This document shows positions 35,110 through 43,517 of a stretch of 59,437 nt of DNA, piece by piece. Position numbers and translations under genes: made by a program. The notes below the pieces were generated by a model. It was not told where the DNA came from, searched no databases, and was given only the letters and a program-made list of their open reading frames with translations. The number at the start of each line of letters is the position of its first letter. The stretch's first letter is position 1. Origin of the DNA: CAYXWM01 sp964468805 (GTDB lineage: Bacteria; Bacillota; Clostridia; Lachnospirales; WRBF01); NCBI GenBank assembly GCA_964468805.1, contig CAYXWM010000009.1, positions 1 through 59,437 of the forward strand, in the 5' to 3' direction.

Positions 35110-35535
35110 ATGACTTTGAGTAAATTTGAAGCAACCTTTCCCGGAGAATTGCTGAAAGTAAAAGAAGTGGTAAAGGATGCTTTGTATTTTATAGAGCAGG
35201 CCCTGCCTTGCCTAACCGAAAGCGAACGCTTCGATTTAAAGTTGATATACAGCGAGCTGCTTAATAACGCCGTTATTCACGGAAATAAGAGGGACACAAA
35301 CAAATGCGTCCACTTAATGATAGAAATTCACGGCGGCAACATTAACTCTGTCATTTGTGACGAGGGTGTGGGTTTTGATTATTTGAGATTGTTGTCCAAG
35401 GAAGATGACCCGGACAGATACACCAGCGAAAGCGGACGAGGGATAAAACTTGTTTACTCACTGACCGATTCTTTGACATTTAACCAAAAGGGTAACGAGA
35501 TAAAGTTTTATAAAAGGGTGAAACATAATGGCTAG
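35110..35535 (+). CDS. RsbW/SpoIIAB-like anti-sigma serine kinase
   Basis: 141 residues from ATG 35110, with GAGGAGGTG seven bases upstream. Intact N-box 'SELLNNAVIHGN' (Glu49, Asn53), G1 box 'DEGVG' (84-88) and G2 'SGRGI'. This HATPase_c_2 protein would phosphorylate the STAS antagonist and hold a sigma factor or other target. No sigma factor gene lies in the cluster, so the final target is elsewhere or not a sigma factor. Overlaps the phosphatase gene by eight bases. Confidence 0.9.
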   Translation: MTLSKFEATFPGELLKVKEVVKDALYFIEQALPCLTESERFDLKLIYSELLNNAVIHGNKRDTNKCVHLMIEIHGGNINSVICDEGVGFDYLRLLSKEDDPDRYTSESGRGIKLVYSLTDSLTFNQKGNEIKFYKRVKHNG

Positions 35536-36691
35536 CATTTTGATTGTTGACAACCAAGAGCAAACGGCAGACCTAATGACCCGTTGCTTAAGCGACAGTG
35601 ACTTGGAAATATTTACGGCCATAAGCGGTAACACAGCATTTAACAAGGCTATGGCCTTTAAGCCGGACCTGATAATTTTGGACACGGAACTTCGGGACAT
35701 GAGCGGATACGAGCTGTGCAAAAGGCTGAAAACAAACCCTGATACAAAATTTATTCCCATCCTGTTTGTAAGTATATCCGATACCAACGAGTTTCGTCTG
35801 AGAGCCTTACAAATGGGTGCCGATGATTATATAGAGAAAAATTTTGATGCTACCTTGCTGAAATCAAAAGTAAAATCCCTGCTTAGGGTAAAGAACCTAA
35901 GCGACCAGCTTGTTCTGAAATACGCGGAACTTGAGGAGAAAAATTCCATTTTGGATTTTCAATTGAAAATGAGCAGAAGGGTTCAGCGTTCATTAATACC
36001 GGAGGTTGACATTAAGTTCAACAGAGTAAAAGTCATCAGCAAATATATGCCTGCTTTGGATATAGGCGGAGATTTTTACGACGTTATAACTTTGGATAAC
36101 GAAACAATTTGCGTAATTATGGGCGATGTCTCCGGGCACGGTATAGCCGCGGCTTTGTTGACAGCCATGCTGAACATGATGATAAAAAATTTGGTTAAAA
36201 GTGCAGCCATGCCCAATGTTTTGCTGGAAGAGATGAATAAGAATTTTTATCAGATATTTTCCATGAACCATGAAATGTATGCCTGTGTATTTTATGCCAT
36301 GATTAACACAGCCCGTAAAAAAATCTATTATTCCAACGCCGGTCAAACACTTCCCATATACGTAAACTCCCGAACCAATACCGCAAAAGAACTTGAAATA
36401 TCGGGAACACCCATAGGAATGTTGCCCGATTCAACCTATGAATGCAAAGTATTGAATTATAACGAAGGTGACCTGGTTTTCTTTCATACGGACGGACTTT
36501 GCGATACATTTTACAAGGATAACCCCGACGTATTCTCCTCTAAACTCAAAGAAACTCTTCTGGACACAAAATCTCTTGAGGATTTAAACGAAACTATTGA
36601 TATTGTTCTCAGCTCGTTTTATAATTTTCAGGCAAGCGATGCTCAAAAGTACGAATTGGACGATGTCAGTGTAATTTTATGTAAAATGTAA
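35528..36691 (+). CDS. response-regulator receiver fused to PP2C/SpoIIE phosphatase (RsbU-like)
   Basis: 387 residues. N-terminal receiver (1-125) with Asp8, phospho-acceptor Asp52 ('IILDTELRDMSG') and Lys104. A coiled linker (about 126-155) leads to a PP2C/SpoIIE phosphatase (155-387) with metal-binding 'GGDFYD' (181-186) and 'MGDVSGHG' (199-206). Phosphorylation by an unidentified histidine kinase should control dephosphorylation of the STAS antagonist, linking a two-component signal to the partner switch. Last gene of the module. Confidence 0.93.
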   Translation: MASILIVDNQEQTADLMTRCLSDSDLEIFTAISGNTAFNKAMAFKPDLIILDTELRDMSGYELCKRLKTNPDTKFIPILFVSISDTNEFRLRALQMGADDYIEKNFDATLLKSKVKSLLRVKNLSDQLVLKYAELEEKNSILDFQLKMSRRVQRSLIPEVDIKFNRVKVISKYMPALDIGGDFYDVITLDNETICVIMGDVSGHGIAAALLTAMLNMMIKNLVKSAAMPNVLLEEMNKNFYQIFSMNHEMYACVFYAMINTARKKIYYSNAGQTLPIYVNSRTNTAKELEISGTPIGMLPDSTYECKVLNYNEGDLVFFHTDGLCDTFYKDNPDVFSSKLKETLLDTKSLEDLNETIDIVLSSFYNFQASDAQKYELDDVSVILCKM

Positions 36692-36795
36692 CCGCCGATT
36701 TACGGATTTTTGGTTAAAAGCTTGAATACTAACCGGAAAATCTCCGTAAATTTTCCCAAATAATCAAAAAATGCTGATTTATGTAGAAAAAACCT

Positions 36796-36824
36796 TTGAT
36801 ATATACATAAATTAGATTTATAAT
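36796..36824 (+). promoter_or_regulatory. sigma-A-type promoter for DEAD-box helicase
   Basis: TTGATA, a 17-bp spacer, then TATAAT. It would give a leader of about 420 nt before the start at 37250, containing repeat family C copy 2. Such long leaders are usual for cold-induced helicase genes, but no intermediate promoter can be excluded. Confidence 0.7.
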
Positions 36825-36870
36825 AAGGATTCCGTATAAATCATGCTGAAAGTTGCAATGCTTATTGGTA

Positions 36871-37013
36871 TATACTAATGTGAGTCCGATGAAATTAAAA
36901 TTTCATCGATTTTCTGAAAGTATTCGCACGTTTTTGCATAAAAATCATGCAAAAGCGTACTCATAACGTGAAAATTACTCCGGTTTAATTTGCTGTGAAC
37001 TCACGTTATACTA
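36871..37013. repeat. palindromic repeat family C, copy 2
   Basis: Left end TATACTAATGTGAGTCCG and right end GTGAACTCACGTTATA are near-inverted, with nested GATGAAATT / AATTTCATC. TATTCGCACG matches the inverted copy at 19324-19420. It lies within the helicase leader. Confidence 0.6.
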
Positions 37014-37249
37014 TAATTTCTGTTAAATCTTTTTTGTGTGGAAAACCGGAAGAAGTTTTTCTGTTTTCCACACAAAAAATTAGTTGCTTATACGGAATAC
37101 GTTTTCAGCTTGCAGAGCGTATTGGGACGAGTATAATTTTTCCGGGTCCCACTTGTCCGGGTAGATACTGTACTTGTCGCCTTACAGTGGTTTAACTTAA
37201 ATAAATCTCAGTTAGACCGCCAGACACATAAATTTGAAAGGAACAATAA

Positions 37250-38863
37250 ATGGAAAATTTATCATTTGATGAAATGAATTTATCGCCGGAAATTAAAAGG
37301 GCAATATCGGATATGGGCTTTGAAGAAGCTACTCCCATACAGTCCAAGGCGATAGAAGTAATACTCTCCGGGCGTGACGTTATCGGTCAATCCCAAACAG
37401 GTACGGGTAAAACCTGTGCTTTTGGTATACCCTGTCTGGAAAAAATTAACCAAGAGGATAAAAAATTACAGGCGGTTATACTTTGCCCCACCAGAGAATT
37501 GGCTATCCAAATTTCCGAAGAATTTCGTAAATTATTAAAATATAAGGATTATATCAAGGTAGTGCCTATCTACGGCGGACAACCCATAGACCGTCAAATT
37601 ATGGCTATCAAAAAAGGTGTACAAGTTGTTATCGGTACGCCGGGTCGTGTTATGGACCATATGAACCGCCGTACCCTTAAAATGGAAACGGTAAAAATGG
37701 TGGTCTTGGACGAGGCTGACGAAATGCTTGATATGGGATTTAGGGAAGATATTGAATATATCCTTGAAAAAATCCCTGAAGACAGACAAACCATACTTTT
37801 CTCCGCAACTTTGGCAAAGGGTATACTTGACCTTACCAAGGAATACCAAAATGACCCCGAACATATCAAAGTTGTACACAAAGAGCTGACCTTAACCAGC
37901 ACAGACCAAGTATACTTTGACGTTAAAGAAAAGACCAAAACCGAAGCACTTTGCCGTATTATAGATATGTACAACCCGGAGCTTTCTTTGGTTTTCTGTA
38001 ATACCAAGAAACGTGTTGACGAACTTGTGGAGCAACTCCAAGGTAGGGGTTATTTTGCGGAAGGCTTGCACGGCGACTTGAAACAACCTCAACGTGACAT
38101 GGTAATGAAGAAATTCCGCAACAGAACCATAGAAATACTTGTTGCCACAGACGTTGCCGCCAGAGGTATAGACGTAGACGACATAGACATCGTTTTCAAC
38201 TATGACTTACCCCAAGACGAAGAATATTACGTACACCGTATAGGACGTACCGGTCGTGCCGGAAAATCCGGTAAGGCGTATACCTTTGTTGTGGGTAAAG
38301 AAATATACAAACTTCGTGACATAGTGCGTTATACCAACTCTAAAATCAAGCGTCAAAATCTGCCCACCCTTAATGATATTGAAGAAATACGCTCCAAGCA
38401 ATATATTGAGAAGATCAAGGCAACCATAGAAGAAGGGCATCTTACTCAGTATGTGAATATGGCGGAAAATATGATTTCCGAAGATTATTCAGCCATAGAC
38501 ATAGCCGCAGCCTTGCTTAAAATGAACCTTCACGACGAAGCAGCGGAGGAAATCGAATTTGTTGAAGAATCGTCCTACATCTTCGATAAGCCGGACAAGA
38601 AGTCCAAGAAAAAATCCGATAAAAACATGGTTCGTCTCTTTATCAGCGTAGGTAAGAGCAAGCGAGTACAGGCACGTGATATAGTGGGTGCCATAGCCGG
38701 AGAGACCGGAATTTCGGGTAAACTCATCGGTGCCATAGATATCTATGACGAATACACTTTTGTTGATGTACCCAAAGATTTCGCAAAACACATAATTGAG
38801 GGTATGAAAAACAAAAAGCTCAAGGGTTCTAAGATTAACATTGAGCGTGCAAAGAAGCTGTAA
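37250..38863 (+). CDS. DEAD-box RNA helicase (DeaD/CshA/DbpA type)
   Basis: 537 residues. Q motif near 'GFEEATPIQSKAI', Walker A 'AQTGTGKT'-like 'SQTGTGKT', 'PTRELAIQ', 'DEAD' in 'VLDEADEMLDMGF', 'SATL', and 'HRIGRTGRAGKSG'. A C-terminal DbpA/RRM-like domain (about 455-535, 'VRLFISVGKSKRVQARDIV') binds structured RNA. It unwinds RNA in ribosome assembly or mRNA decay, often in the cold. The AAGGAAC ribosome site is close to the start. The single gene ends in a terminator. Confidence 0.95.
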   Translation: MENLSFDEMNLSPEIKRAISDMGFEEATPIQSKAIEVILSGRDVIGQSQTGTGKTCAFGIPCLEKINQEDKKLQAVILCPTRELAIQISEEFRKLLKYKDYIKVVPIYGGQPIDRQIMAIKKGVQVVIGTPGRVMDHMNRRTLKMETVKMVVLDEADEMLDMGFREDIEYILEKIPEDRQTILFSATLAKGILDLTKEYQNDPEHIKVVHKELTLTSTDQVYFDVKEKTKTEALCRIIDMYNPELSLVFCNTKKRVDELVEQLQGRGYFAEGLHGDLKQPQRDMVMKKFRNRTIEILVATDVAARGIDVDDIDIVFNYDLPQDEEYYVHRIGRTGRAGKSGKAYTFVVGKEIYKLRDIVRYTNSKIKRQNLPTLNDIEEIRSKQYIEKIKATIEEGHLTQYVNMAENMISEDYSAIDIAAALLKMNLHDEAAEEIEFVEESSYIFDKPDKKSKKKSDKNMVRLFISVGKSKRVQARDIVGAIAGETGISGKLIGAIDIYDEYTFVDVPKDFAKHIIEGMKNKKLKGSKINIERAKKL

Positions 38864-38881
38864 TCAGCAGACTAATAAAGG

Positions 38882-38914
38882 GCTGTCGACAAGAACCGGG
38901 TTGACAGCTTTTTT
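38882..38914 (+). terminator. terminator after helicase gene
   Basis: GCTGTCGAC pairs with GTTGACAGC (one G-U), followed by TTTTTT. Confidence 0.82.
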
Positions 38915-38984
38915 GTGTGGAAAAAGGGCAGGAAAAGGTTTTATCTCTCAAACTGCCTCTTTCCAATAAAACCGGTTATAAAAG

Positions 38985-39027
38985 AAACAGAGGGGCACTT
39001 TTTTTGAGAAAAAGTGACCCTCTGTTT
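38985..39027 (-). terminator. terminator after M24 peptidase gene
   Basis: AAACAGAGGG with CCCTCTGTTT, plus GCACTTTTT with AAAAAGTG, form a long hairpin between converging genes. On the minus strand it is followed by CTTTTA. Confidence 0.78.
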
Positions 39028-39038
39028 TGGGTTGATAA

Positions 39039-40097
39039 TTATAGATTTATGACTCTGGGTGTATGGGAAAGTATTTCGCAGCCGTCGTCTGTTACCAGAA
39101 CCAAATCCTCGGTTCTTACACCGCCCAAGCCTTCTACGTAAAGTCCGGGTTCTATGGTTATAATCATGCCGGAGCGGAGGATGGTTTTGGAGCCTATGGC
39201 TATACGGGGTGATTCGTGGATTTCCAGCCCTACGCCGTGTCCCAGGCTACGGAGGCTGTATTGTTCTAAGTTGGCATCCAGGAAGACTTGGCGGTGTACG
39301 CTGTCCAAGTATTCGCAGGATATGCCGGCTTTGACGGCTTTAAGTGCCGCCTCTTGGGCTTTTAGCACGGTGTCGAAGATTTCTAGGACCTTTTCGGGCT
39401 GTTTGCCTACGCAGACGGTTCTGGTCATATCGGACATATATCCGTCTACTATAACACCGAAATCTATGGTTACCGGCTCACCGTTTTGTATTGGTTTTTC
39501 CGAGGGTGTGGCGTGAGCCATGGCACTGCGATAACCGGAGGCAACTATGGTGCCAAAAGATTGACCCTGACCGCCTGCCTTTCCGCATAAATATTCCAGC
39601 TCCAATGCAAGTTCTTTTTCGGTAACTCCGGGCTTAATCAAATTCAGCAAATTATTAAAGGCTGTATCTGCTATGGAAGCGGCTTTTTTTATTTTCTCAA
39701 TTTCATCCGCCTCTTTCACCTCTCTGAAAGGAACGCACAGACCGTCTATGGGCAAAAACTCTAAATTTATGGAATTGCGAAAGAGGTTTATTTCTTTGTC
39801 GGTGAGTTTATCCGTCTCGTAGCCTATGGTTTTTATGGGTAAGTCCTCAAGGATTTTTTTTAGGTGGTCTACTATATTTGAATCGTATTGAATAATTTCA
39901 AAATCCGGAGCCTGGGACGTTGCCTGTTGGGTATAGCGAAAATCCGTTATAAGCAGGGCTTTGTCTTTGGTTATTACCACATATCCGTTGGAGCCGGTAA
40001 AACCGGTTACATATCGGCGGTTTTCCTTTGAGGTTATTAAAATTGCATCAGTTTCATATACTTGAGCGGCGGTTCTGATTTTTTCAAGATTGTTCAT
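39039..40097 (-). CDS. M24-family Xaa-Pro aminopeptidase/dipeptidase
   Basis: 352 residues from ATG 40097, the second of two adjacent ATG codons, at the better distance from AGAGG; a start at 40118 is possible. An N-terminal creatinase-like domain ('ITSKENRRYVTGFTGSNGY') precedes the pita-bread peptidase fold with metal ligands in 'TIDFGVIVDGYMSDMTRT', 'GHGVGLEIHESP' and 'IIITIEPGLY'-like 'MIITIEPGLY'. It removes N-terminal residues before proline or cleaves X-Pro dipeptides in the cytoplasm. It converges with the helicase gene. Confidence 0.93.
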   Translation of the reverse strand: MNNLEKIRTAAQVYETDAILITSKENRRYVTGFTGSNGYVVITKDKALLITDFRYTQQATSQAPDFEIIQYDSNIVDHLKKILEDLPIKTIGYETDKLTDKEINLFRNSINLEFLPIDGLCVPFREVKEADEIEKIKKAASIADTAFNNLLNLIKPGVTEKELALELEYLCGKAGGQGQSFGTIVASGYRSAMAHATPSEKPIQNGEPVTIDFGVIVDGYMSDMTRTVCVGKQPEKVLEIFDTVLKAQEAALKAVKAGISCEYLDSVHRQVFLDANLEQYSLRSLGHGVGLEIHESPRIAIGSKTILRSGMIITIEPGLYVEGLGGVRTEDLVLVTDDGCEILSHTPRVINL

Positions 40098-40338
40098 CAT
40101 TTCACCTCTAAATTTCAATATTGAAATTAATATTTACTTATTTCAAATTTATCCGCAAGAAAAAGTATAACTCACGATACATATAATATAATTGGAGTAA
40201 ATTTTTTTCCGATACCGGCATTTAAAATTTAAAAATATGTACCGGCACTTTTTGCACAATTCGGCATACTATGGATTAACATGCCGGTTTATTCGGTTTT
40301 GTACCGGGTTGGTCTGCCCTGAGGAGAGGGTGAAAAAT

Positions 40339-40479
40339 ATGATAATGAGAAAACTCTGCGGTGTGGTTTTTTTATCTATGGGAACGGGTGTATTTATAGT
40401 GCTTGTAATACCCGGCTGGGCGTATTTGCTTGCGATAATCATGATAATTGTAGGGTTTTGGCATTTGTTCCTGTGCTGA
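40339..40479 (+). CDS. small membrane protein, 46 residues
   Basis: Begins at ATG 40339 after an excellent GAGGAGAGGGTG ribosome site. One long hydrophobic segment or a helical hairpin covers residues about 6-44 ('LCGVVFLSMGTGVFIVLVIP', then 'AYLLAIIMIIVGF'). No known motif. Similar tiny membrane proteins are common in Clostridia, but their roles are unknown. Probably real because of the ribosome site and clean composition. Confidence 0.65.
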   Translation: MIMRKLCGVVFLSMGTGVFIVLVIPGWAYLLAIIMIIVGFWHLFLC

Positions 40480-40745
40480 TTTTTATATATTTATGTATCG
40501 GGTGTTTATGTGGATTCATGGTTTTTCGGTATTAAAGCCGTAGAATTCGCCTTATAAGTAATTATACTTCTCCATAAGGTATAATGACTTTATTTTTAAC
40601 CTTTTTGTCTTTTTTATCCGAAATCTTTAAATTAGATAGGAAGTGATTTTTTTGCGGTTCAAGGTTATCAAACTGCCTAAGTTTTTGGGAAAAATAGTAA
40701 AGGTGTTTTTGGGTATTAAGTAAAGACCCGATTATTTTTCTGCAA
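40480..40745. other. intergenic, no gene recognised
   Basis: AT-rich gap between the small membrane protein and the L28 terminator. Translated frames here are low-complexity and have no credible ribosome site. Confidence 0.5.
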
Positions 40746-40748
40746 GAA

Positions 40749-40794
40749 AATATAAAAAAACGACATGCTTTTGGGCAAGTCGTTTTTTTATATT
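40749..40794. terminator. bidirectional terminator of rpmB
   Basis: AATATAAAAAAACGAC pairs perfectly with GTCGTTTTTTTATATT (40779-40794). The A/T arms give a T-run on either strand. Confidence 0.85.
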
Positions 40795-40805
40795 CTGCAT
40801 GGGTG

Positions 40806-41006
40806 TTATACCGCACGTGTAACTTTATTGGAACGCAGACATCTTGTACATATTTTAACGGTTTTGGGAGTACCGTTTTCCACGATTCTTACTTTCTTAA
40901 CATTGGGGTGCCAAGTTCTGTTTGCACGTCTTGATATCTGGCTACGTGTAATGCTGAGTTTATGACCGGTGCGGATGGATTTTTGGCAGATTTCACATTT
41001 TGCCAT
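40806..41006 (-). CDS. rpmB: 50S ribosomal protein L28
   Basis: 66 residues. Recognised from 'CEICQKSIRTGHKLSITRSQ', 'RRTWHPNVKKVRI'-like 'NRTWHPNVKKVRI' and 'ICTRCLRSNKVTRAV'. The two CxxC pairs make this the zinc-binding (C+) form. AAGGAGATG lies upstream. Component of the large ribosomal subunit. Monocistronic between gene-free spacers. Confidence 0.97.
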   Translation of the reverse strand: MAKCEICQKSIRTGHKLSITRSQISRRANRTWHPNVKKVRIVENGTPKTVKICTRCLRSNKVTRAV

Positions 41007-41180
41007 GATTGCATCTCCTTAAAGTAAAATAATTTGCAGCGTTAATTGGCTAAAGAGTTTAAAAGAACCATAGAATTAATTCGGACAAACTTCCGAGAAC
41101 GTCCTTTATGGGTTAAACAGTGCTAAACAATACTATTACGGTATCCTTTATCAGACATTTTTCAAAACCTCAACTCCGGC

Positions 41181-41206
41181 AAAAAAACACCGCAATTTAG
41201 GCGGCG
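41181..41206 (-). terminator. orphan minus-strand terminator
   Basis: On the minus strand CGCCGC-ctaaatt-GCGGTG is followed by seven T. No minus-strand gene lies upstream of it (41207-41709), so it would end an unannotated transcript or serve as a barrier. Confidence 0.5.
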
Positions 41207-41504
41207 TTAATATCGCCAACAGGATTGTTTTAAAAATGCCATACACTGAAATTAAACGCACATACTTGATTTTAACGCACTGTAAAAAAGCATAGCCTGC
41301 AACTGCAAAGTTTGTGAAAACAATTCTACCGGAAAACAATTAATATTGCAATATTTTTATTGGCTGTTTTGTTCTAAAAAACATAATATTTCTTCCAACA
41401 GTATTCTTACCTACCTTTAAATACTGTATATAGAGCAAAATAAGCCCAAAAAAATTCAATAAACGTAATTTTTCCGATAAATAATAATTATAATTTAATT
41501 TGAT
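41207..41504. other. gene-free AT-rich region between rpmB and HD-GYP gene
   Basis: No credible coding frame on either strand. Given the minus-strand terminator at 41181-41206, a small RNA read leftward is possible; no clear promoter for it was found. Confidence 0.35.
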
Positions 41505-41534
41505 TTTACAAGTTTACCTTTTTTGGTATATAAT
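41505..41534 (+). promoter_or_regulatory. possible sigma-A-type promoter for HD-GYP gene
   Basis: TTTACA, an 18-bp spacer, then TATAAT. It would leave a leader of about 170 nt. Confidence 0.5.
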
Positions 41535-41709
41535 CAGTATAGACATAAATCAAAATCACGATACAACAAAATTTTTAAAATTGCAAATATATAATGCAAA
41601 AACCGGCAAAAATAAATAAGTAAAATGATAATTTAATATTGCAATTAAACCTGTAAACCATTATATTAAAATATATTCCATTAAATATGAATGCAAGCGA
41701 GGTTGTTTT

Positions 41710-42786
41710 ATGGAAAGATATACCACAAAAAAAATATCCTTGGAAAAAGTAAAATCTGATATGATTTTAGCCAGAGATATAGTTACCCCAACAGGGCAAG
41801 TCCTTTTTACGAAAGGTACATTTTGCGAACAGCTTGACCTGAATTTGCTTGTAAGAAACGGAATCGATTATATACTTGTAAAAGGTGACCCCATACCGGG
41901 CGAATTTATAGATTCCACCGTATCCTCTGTTGCATATCGTGATGATTTTATGGAATTTGAACAGTCATATGAGGAAACGAAAGAAAAGACAAAAAAATTA
42001 ATTCAAATAATCTCCCAAGCCGAGAAAGTAACTAAAAACGATATTTTTGAACTTACCAAAGATTCATTGTCAAAAATAAAAATAAAATCCGATTTACTTA
42101 TATTTATAGACTCTCTCCAACAAACAAACACCGATATTTACGCTCATTCCATAAACGTGGGCTTATTGTGTAATTTATTCGGAAACTGGCTTAAATTAAA
42201 CGACGAAGATTTGATTAACTTAACCATAGCCGGAACTTTGCATGATATAGGGAAAACTCTGCTTTCTCCTCAACTTCTGGCAAAAAAAGATTCGCTGTCC
42301 GATGATGAAAAGTTCCTTATGCGTCAGCATACAACCTACGGATACAGACTGCTCCAGGACCAAAATCTGCCCGAATCAATAAAGCTGGTTGCCCTTATGC
42401 ACCATGAAAAAAATAACGGTACAGGCTATCCCAACGGCTTACGCAGCGAAAAAATAACTCATTTCTCAAAAATAGTGACTATATGCGATATTTACGAAAA
42501 TCTTACTTCCGGTCGCAAGGGTAACAGAAAGACTTCGCCCTTTGAGGCAATAAAGGAATTTGAAACCAACGGACTGGAAATAATGGACCCCGGATATTTA
42601 ATGGAATTTTTGCGTCATGTGGCATATACCTATATAGGCTCGGAAGTTGTGCTTTCAAATAATTCTGCGGGAGAAGTGGTTTTTATCAACCAATCGAAAC
42701 TTTCCGCTCCCATTGTACGTCTTCAAGACGGTACATTTATCAATCTTTACAACCATTCGGATTTATCTGTTAAATTATTAAAGTAA
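41710..42786 (+). CDS. HD-GYP domain phosphodiesterase (probable c-di-GMP hydrolase)
   Basis: 358 residues. The N-terminal 100 residues are a conserved but unassigned lead domain. The HD-GYP domain spans about 125-300: 'YAHSINVG', metal-binding 'GTLHDIGKTLL', 'RQHTTYGYRLL', then 'HHEKNNGTGYPNGL' and 'IVTICDIYENLTS'. The GYP signature is intact, so c-di-GMP hydrolysis is expected. AGCGAGG lies upstream of the start. It stands alone, with no cyclase partner in the window. Confidence 0.93.
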   Translation: MERYTTKKISLEKVKSDMILARDIVTPTGQVLFTKGTFCEQLDLNLLVRNGIDYILVKGDPIPGEFIDSTVSSVAYRDDFMEFEQSYEETKEKTKKLIQIISQAEKVTKNDIFELTKDSLSKIKIKSDLLIFIDSLQQTNTDIYAHSINVGLLCNLFGNWLKLNDEDLINLTIAGTLHDIGKTLLSPQLLAKKDSLSDDEKFLMRQHTTYGYRLLQDQNLPESIKLVALMHHEKNNGTGYPNGLRSEKITHFSKIVTICDIYENLTSGRKGNRKTSPFEAIKEFETNGLEIMDPGYLMEFLRHVAYTYIGSEVVLSNNSAGEVVFINQSKLSAPIVRLQDGTFINLYNHSDLSVKLLK

Positions 42787-42907
42787 ATACCGGATTTACT
42801 TAAAAACGGCTAAAATATCCGGTAATCGGTACCGGGCTCGGTGGGTTGGAAAAATTTATTTTTCTTCGGGAATCGGTATATAAGCTCTATACAGACAGGA
42901 GGATCTT

Positions 42908-43264
42908 ATGCCGGCTAAATTAAAAAATGAATACGGAACAGTTATAGTTGACAACGAAGTAATAGCTCGTATTGCCGGCCTTGCCGCAATGGATTGTTAC
43001 GGCATCGTCGGCATGGCTGCGAAAAATGTGAAAGACGGCTTTGTGCATTTGCTCAAAAGGGAAAGTCTTACAAAGGGTGTTCGCCTGAATATTAAAGGCG
43101 ATTTGGTAGCCATAGACCTGCATATCATTGTTGAATACGGCACAAATATCTCAGCCATTGCCGATTCTCTGATTAATGCGGTAAAATACAAAGTGGAAGA
43201 ATTTGTGGGCGTAATAGTGGAGCAAGTAAATATTTTTGTTGAAGGAATACGAGTCCACAACTAA
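42908..43264 (+). CDS. Asp23/Gls24 family protein (YloU-like)
   Basis: 118 residues, standard for the family. 'VIARIAGLAAMDCYGIVGMA', 'GVRLNIKGDLVAIDLHIIVEYG' (first 20 residues suffice) and 'VGVIVEQVNIFVEGI' are diagnostic. Staphylococcal Asp23 is membrane-associated and linked to cell-envelope homeostasis. As in Bacillus (yloU-yloV), it precedes the DAK2/FakA-like gene, here by 253 bp including a terminator and a family E repeat. GACAGGAGG lies upstream. Confidence 0.92.
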   Translation: MPAKLKNEYGTVIVDNEVIARIAGLAAMDCYGIVGMAAKNVKDGFVHLLKRESLTKGVRLNIKGDLVAIDLHIIVEYGTNISAIADSLINAVKYKVEEFVGVIVEQVNIFVEGIRVHN

Positions 43265-43324
43265 AAAATTAGCTCAACAACATTGTATATTATAAAAATT
43301 AAATTGTGATAAAATTAACGAAAG

Positions 43325-43350
43325 CCGCTACTTTTTAGCGGTACTTTTGT
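43325..43350 (+). terminator. weak terminator after Asp23 gene
   Basis: CCGCTA pairs with TAGCGG across CTTTT, followed by TACTTTTG. Confidence 0.55.
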
Positions 43351-43420
43351 ATTTCAACAAATAAATATTAAGTAAAACAAATGCCGGTAAGGTCTTAGTT
43401 ATTAATATAAAAGTCTTTTT

Positions 43421-43490
43421 GAAGGGAGTTTGAGGGAAACTTTTTCTTCAGAAAAAGTTTCCCTCAAGGTCTTTGTTTCTTTATTTTTTT
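43421..43490 (+). repeat. repeat/terminator family E, copy 2
   Basis: TTGAGGGAAACTTTTTC pairs with GAAAAAGTTTCCCTCAA around TTCA, followed by GGTCTTTGTTTCTTT. Ends match 17743-17811, while the stem tips differ by compensating changes. It sits directly before the FakA-like gene. Confidence 0.7.
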
Positions 43491-43517
43491 CAGCTACATC
43501 ATAAGGAGGACATTTCA

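Noticed and set aside
41151..41339. Minus-strand 62-codon open frame
   Set aside because: It reads through the terminator at 41181-41206 and has no Shine-Dalgarno site.
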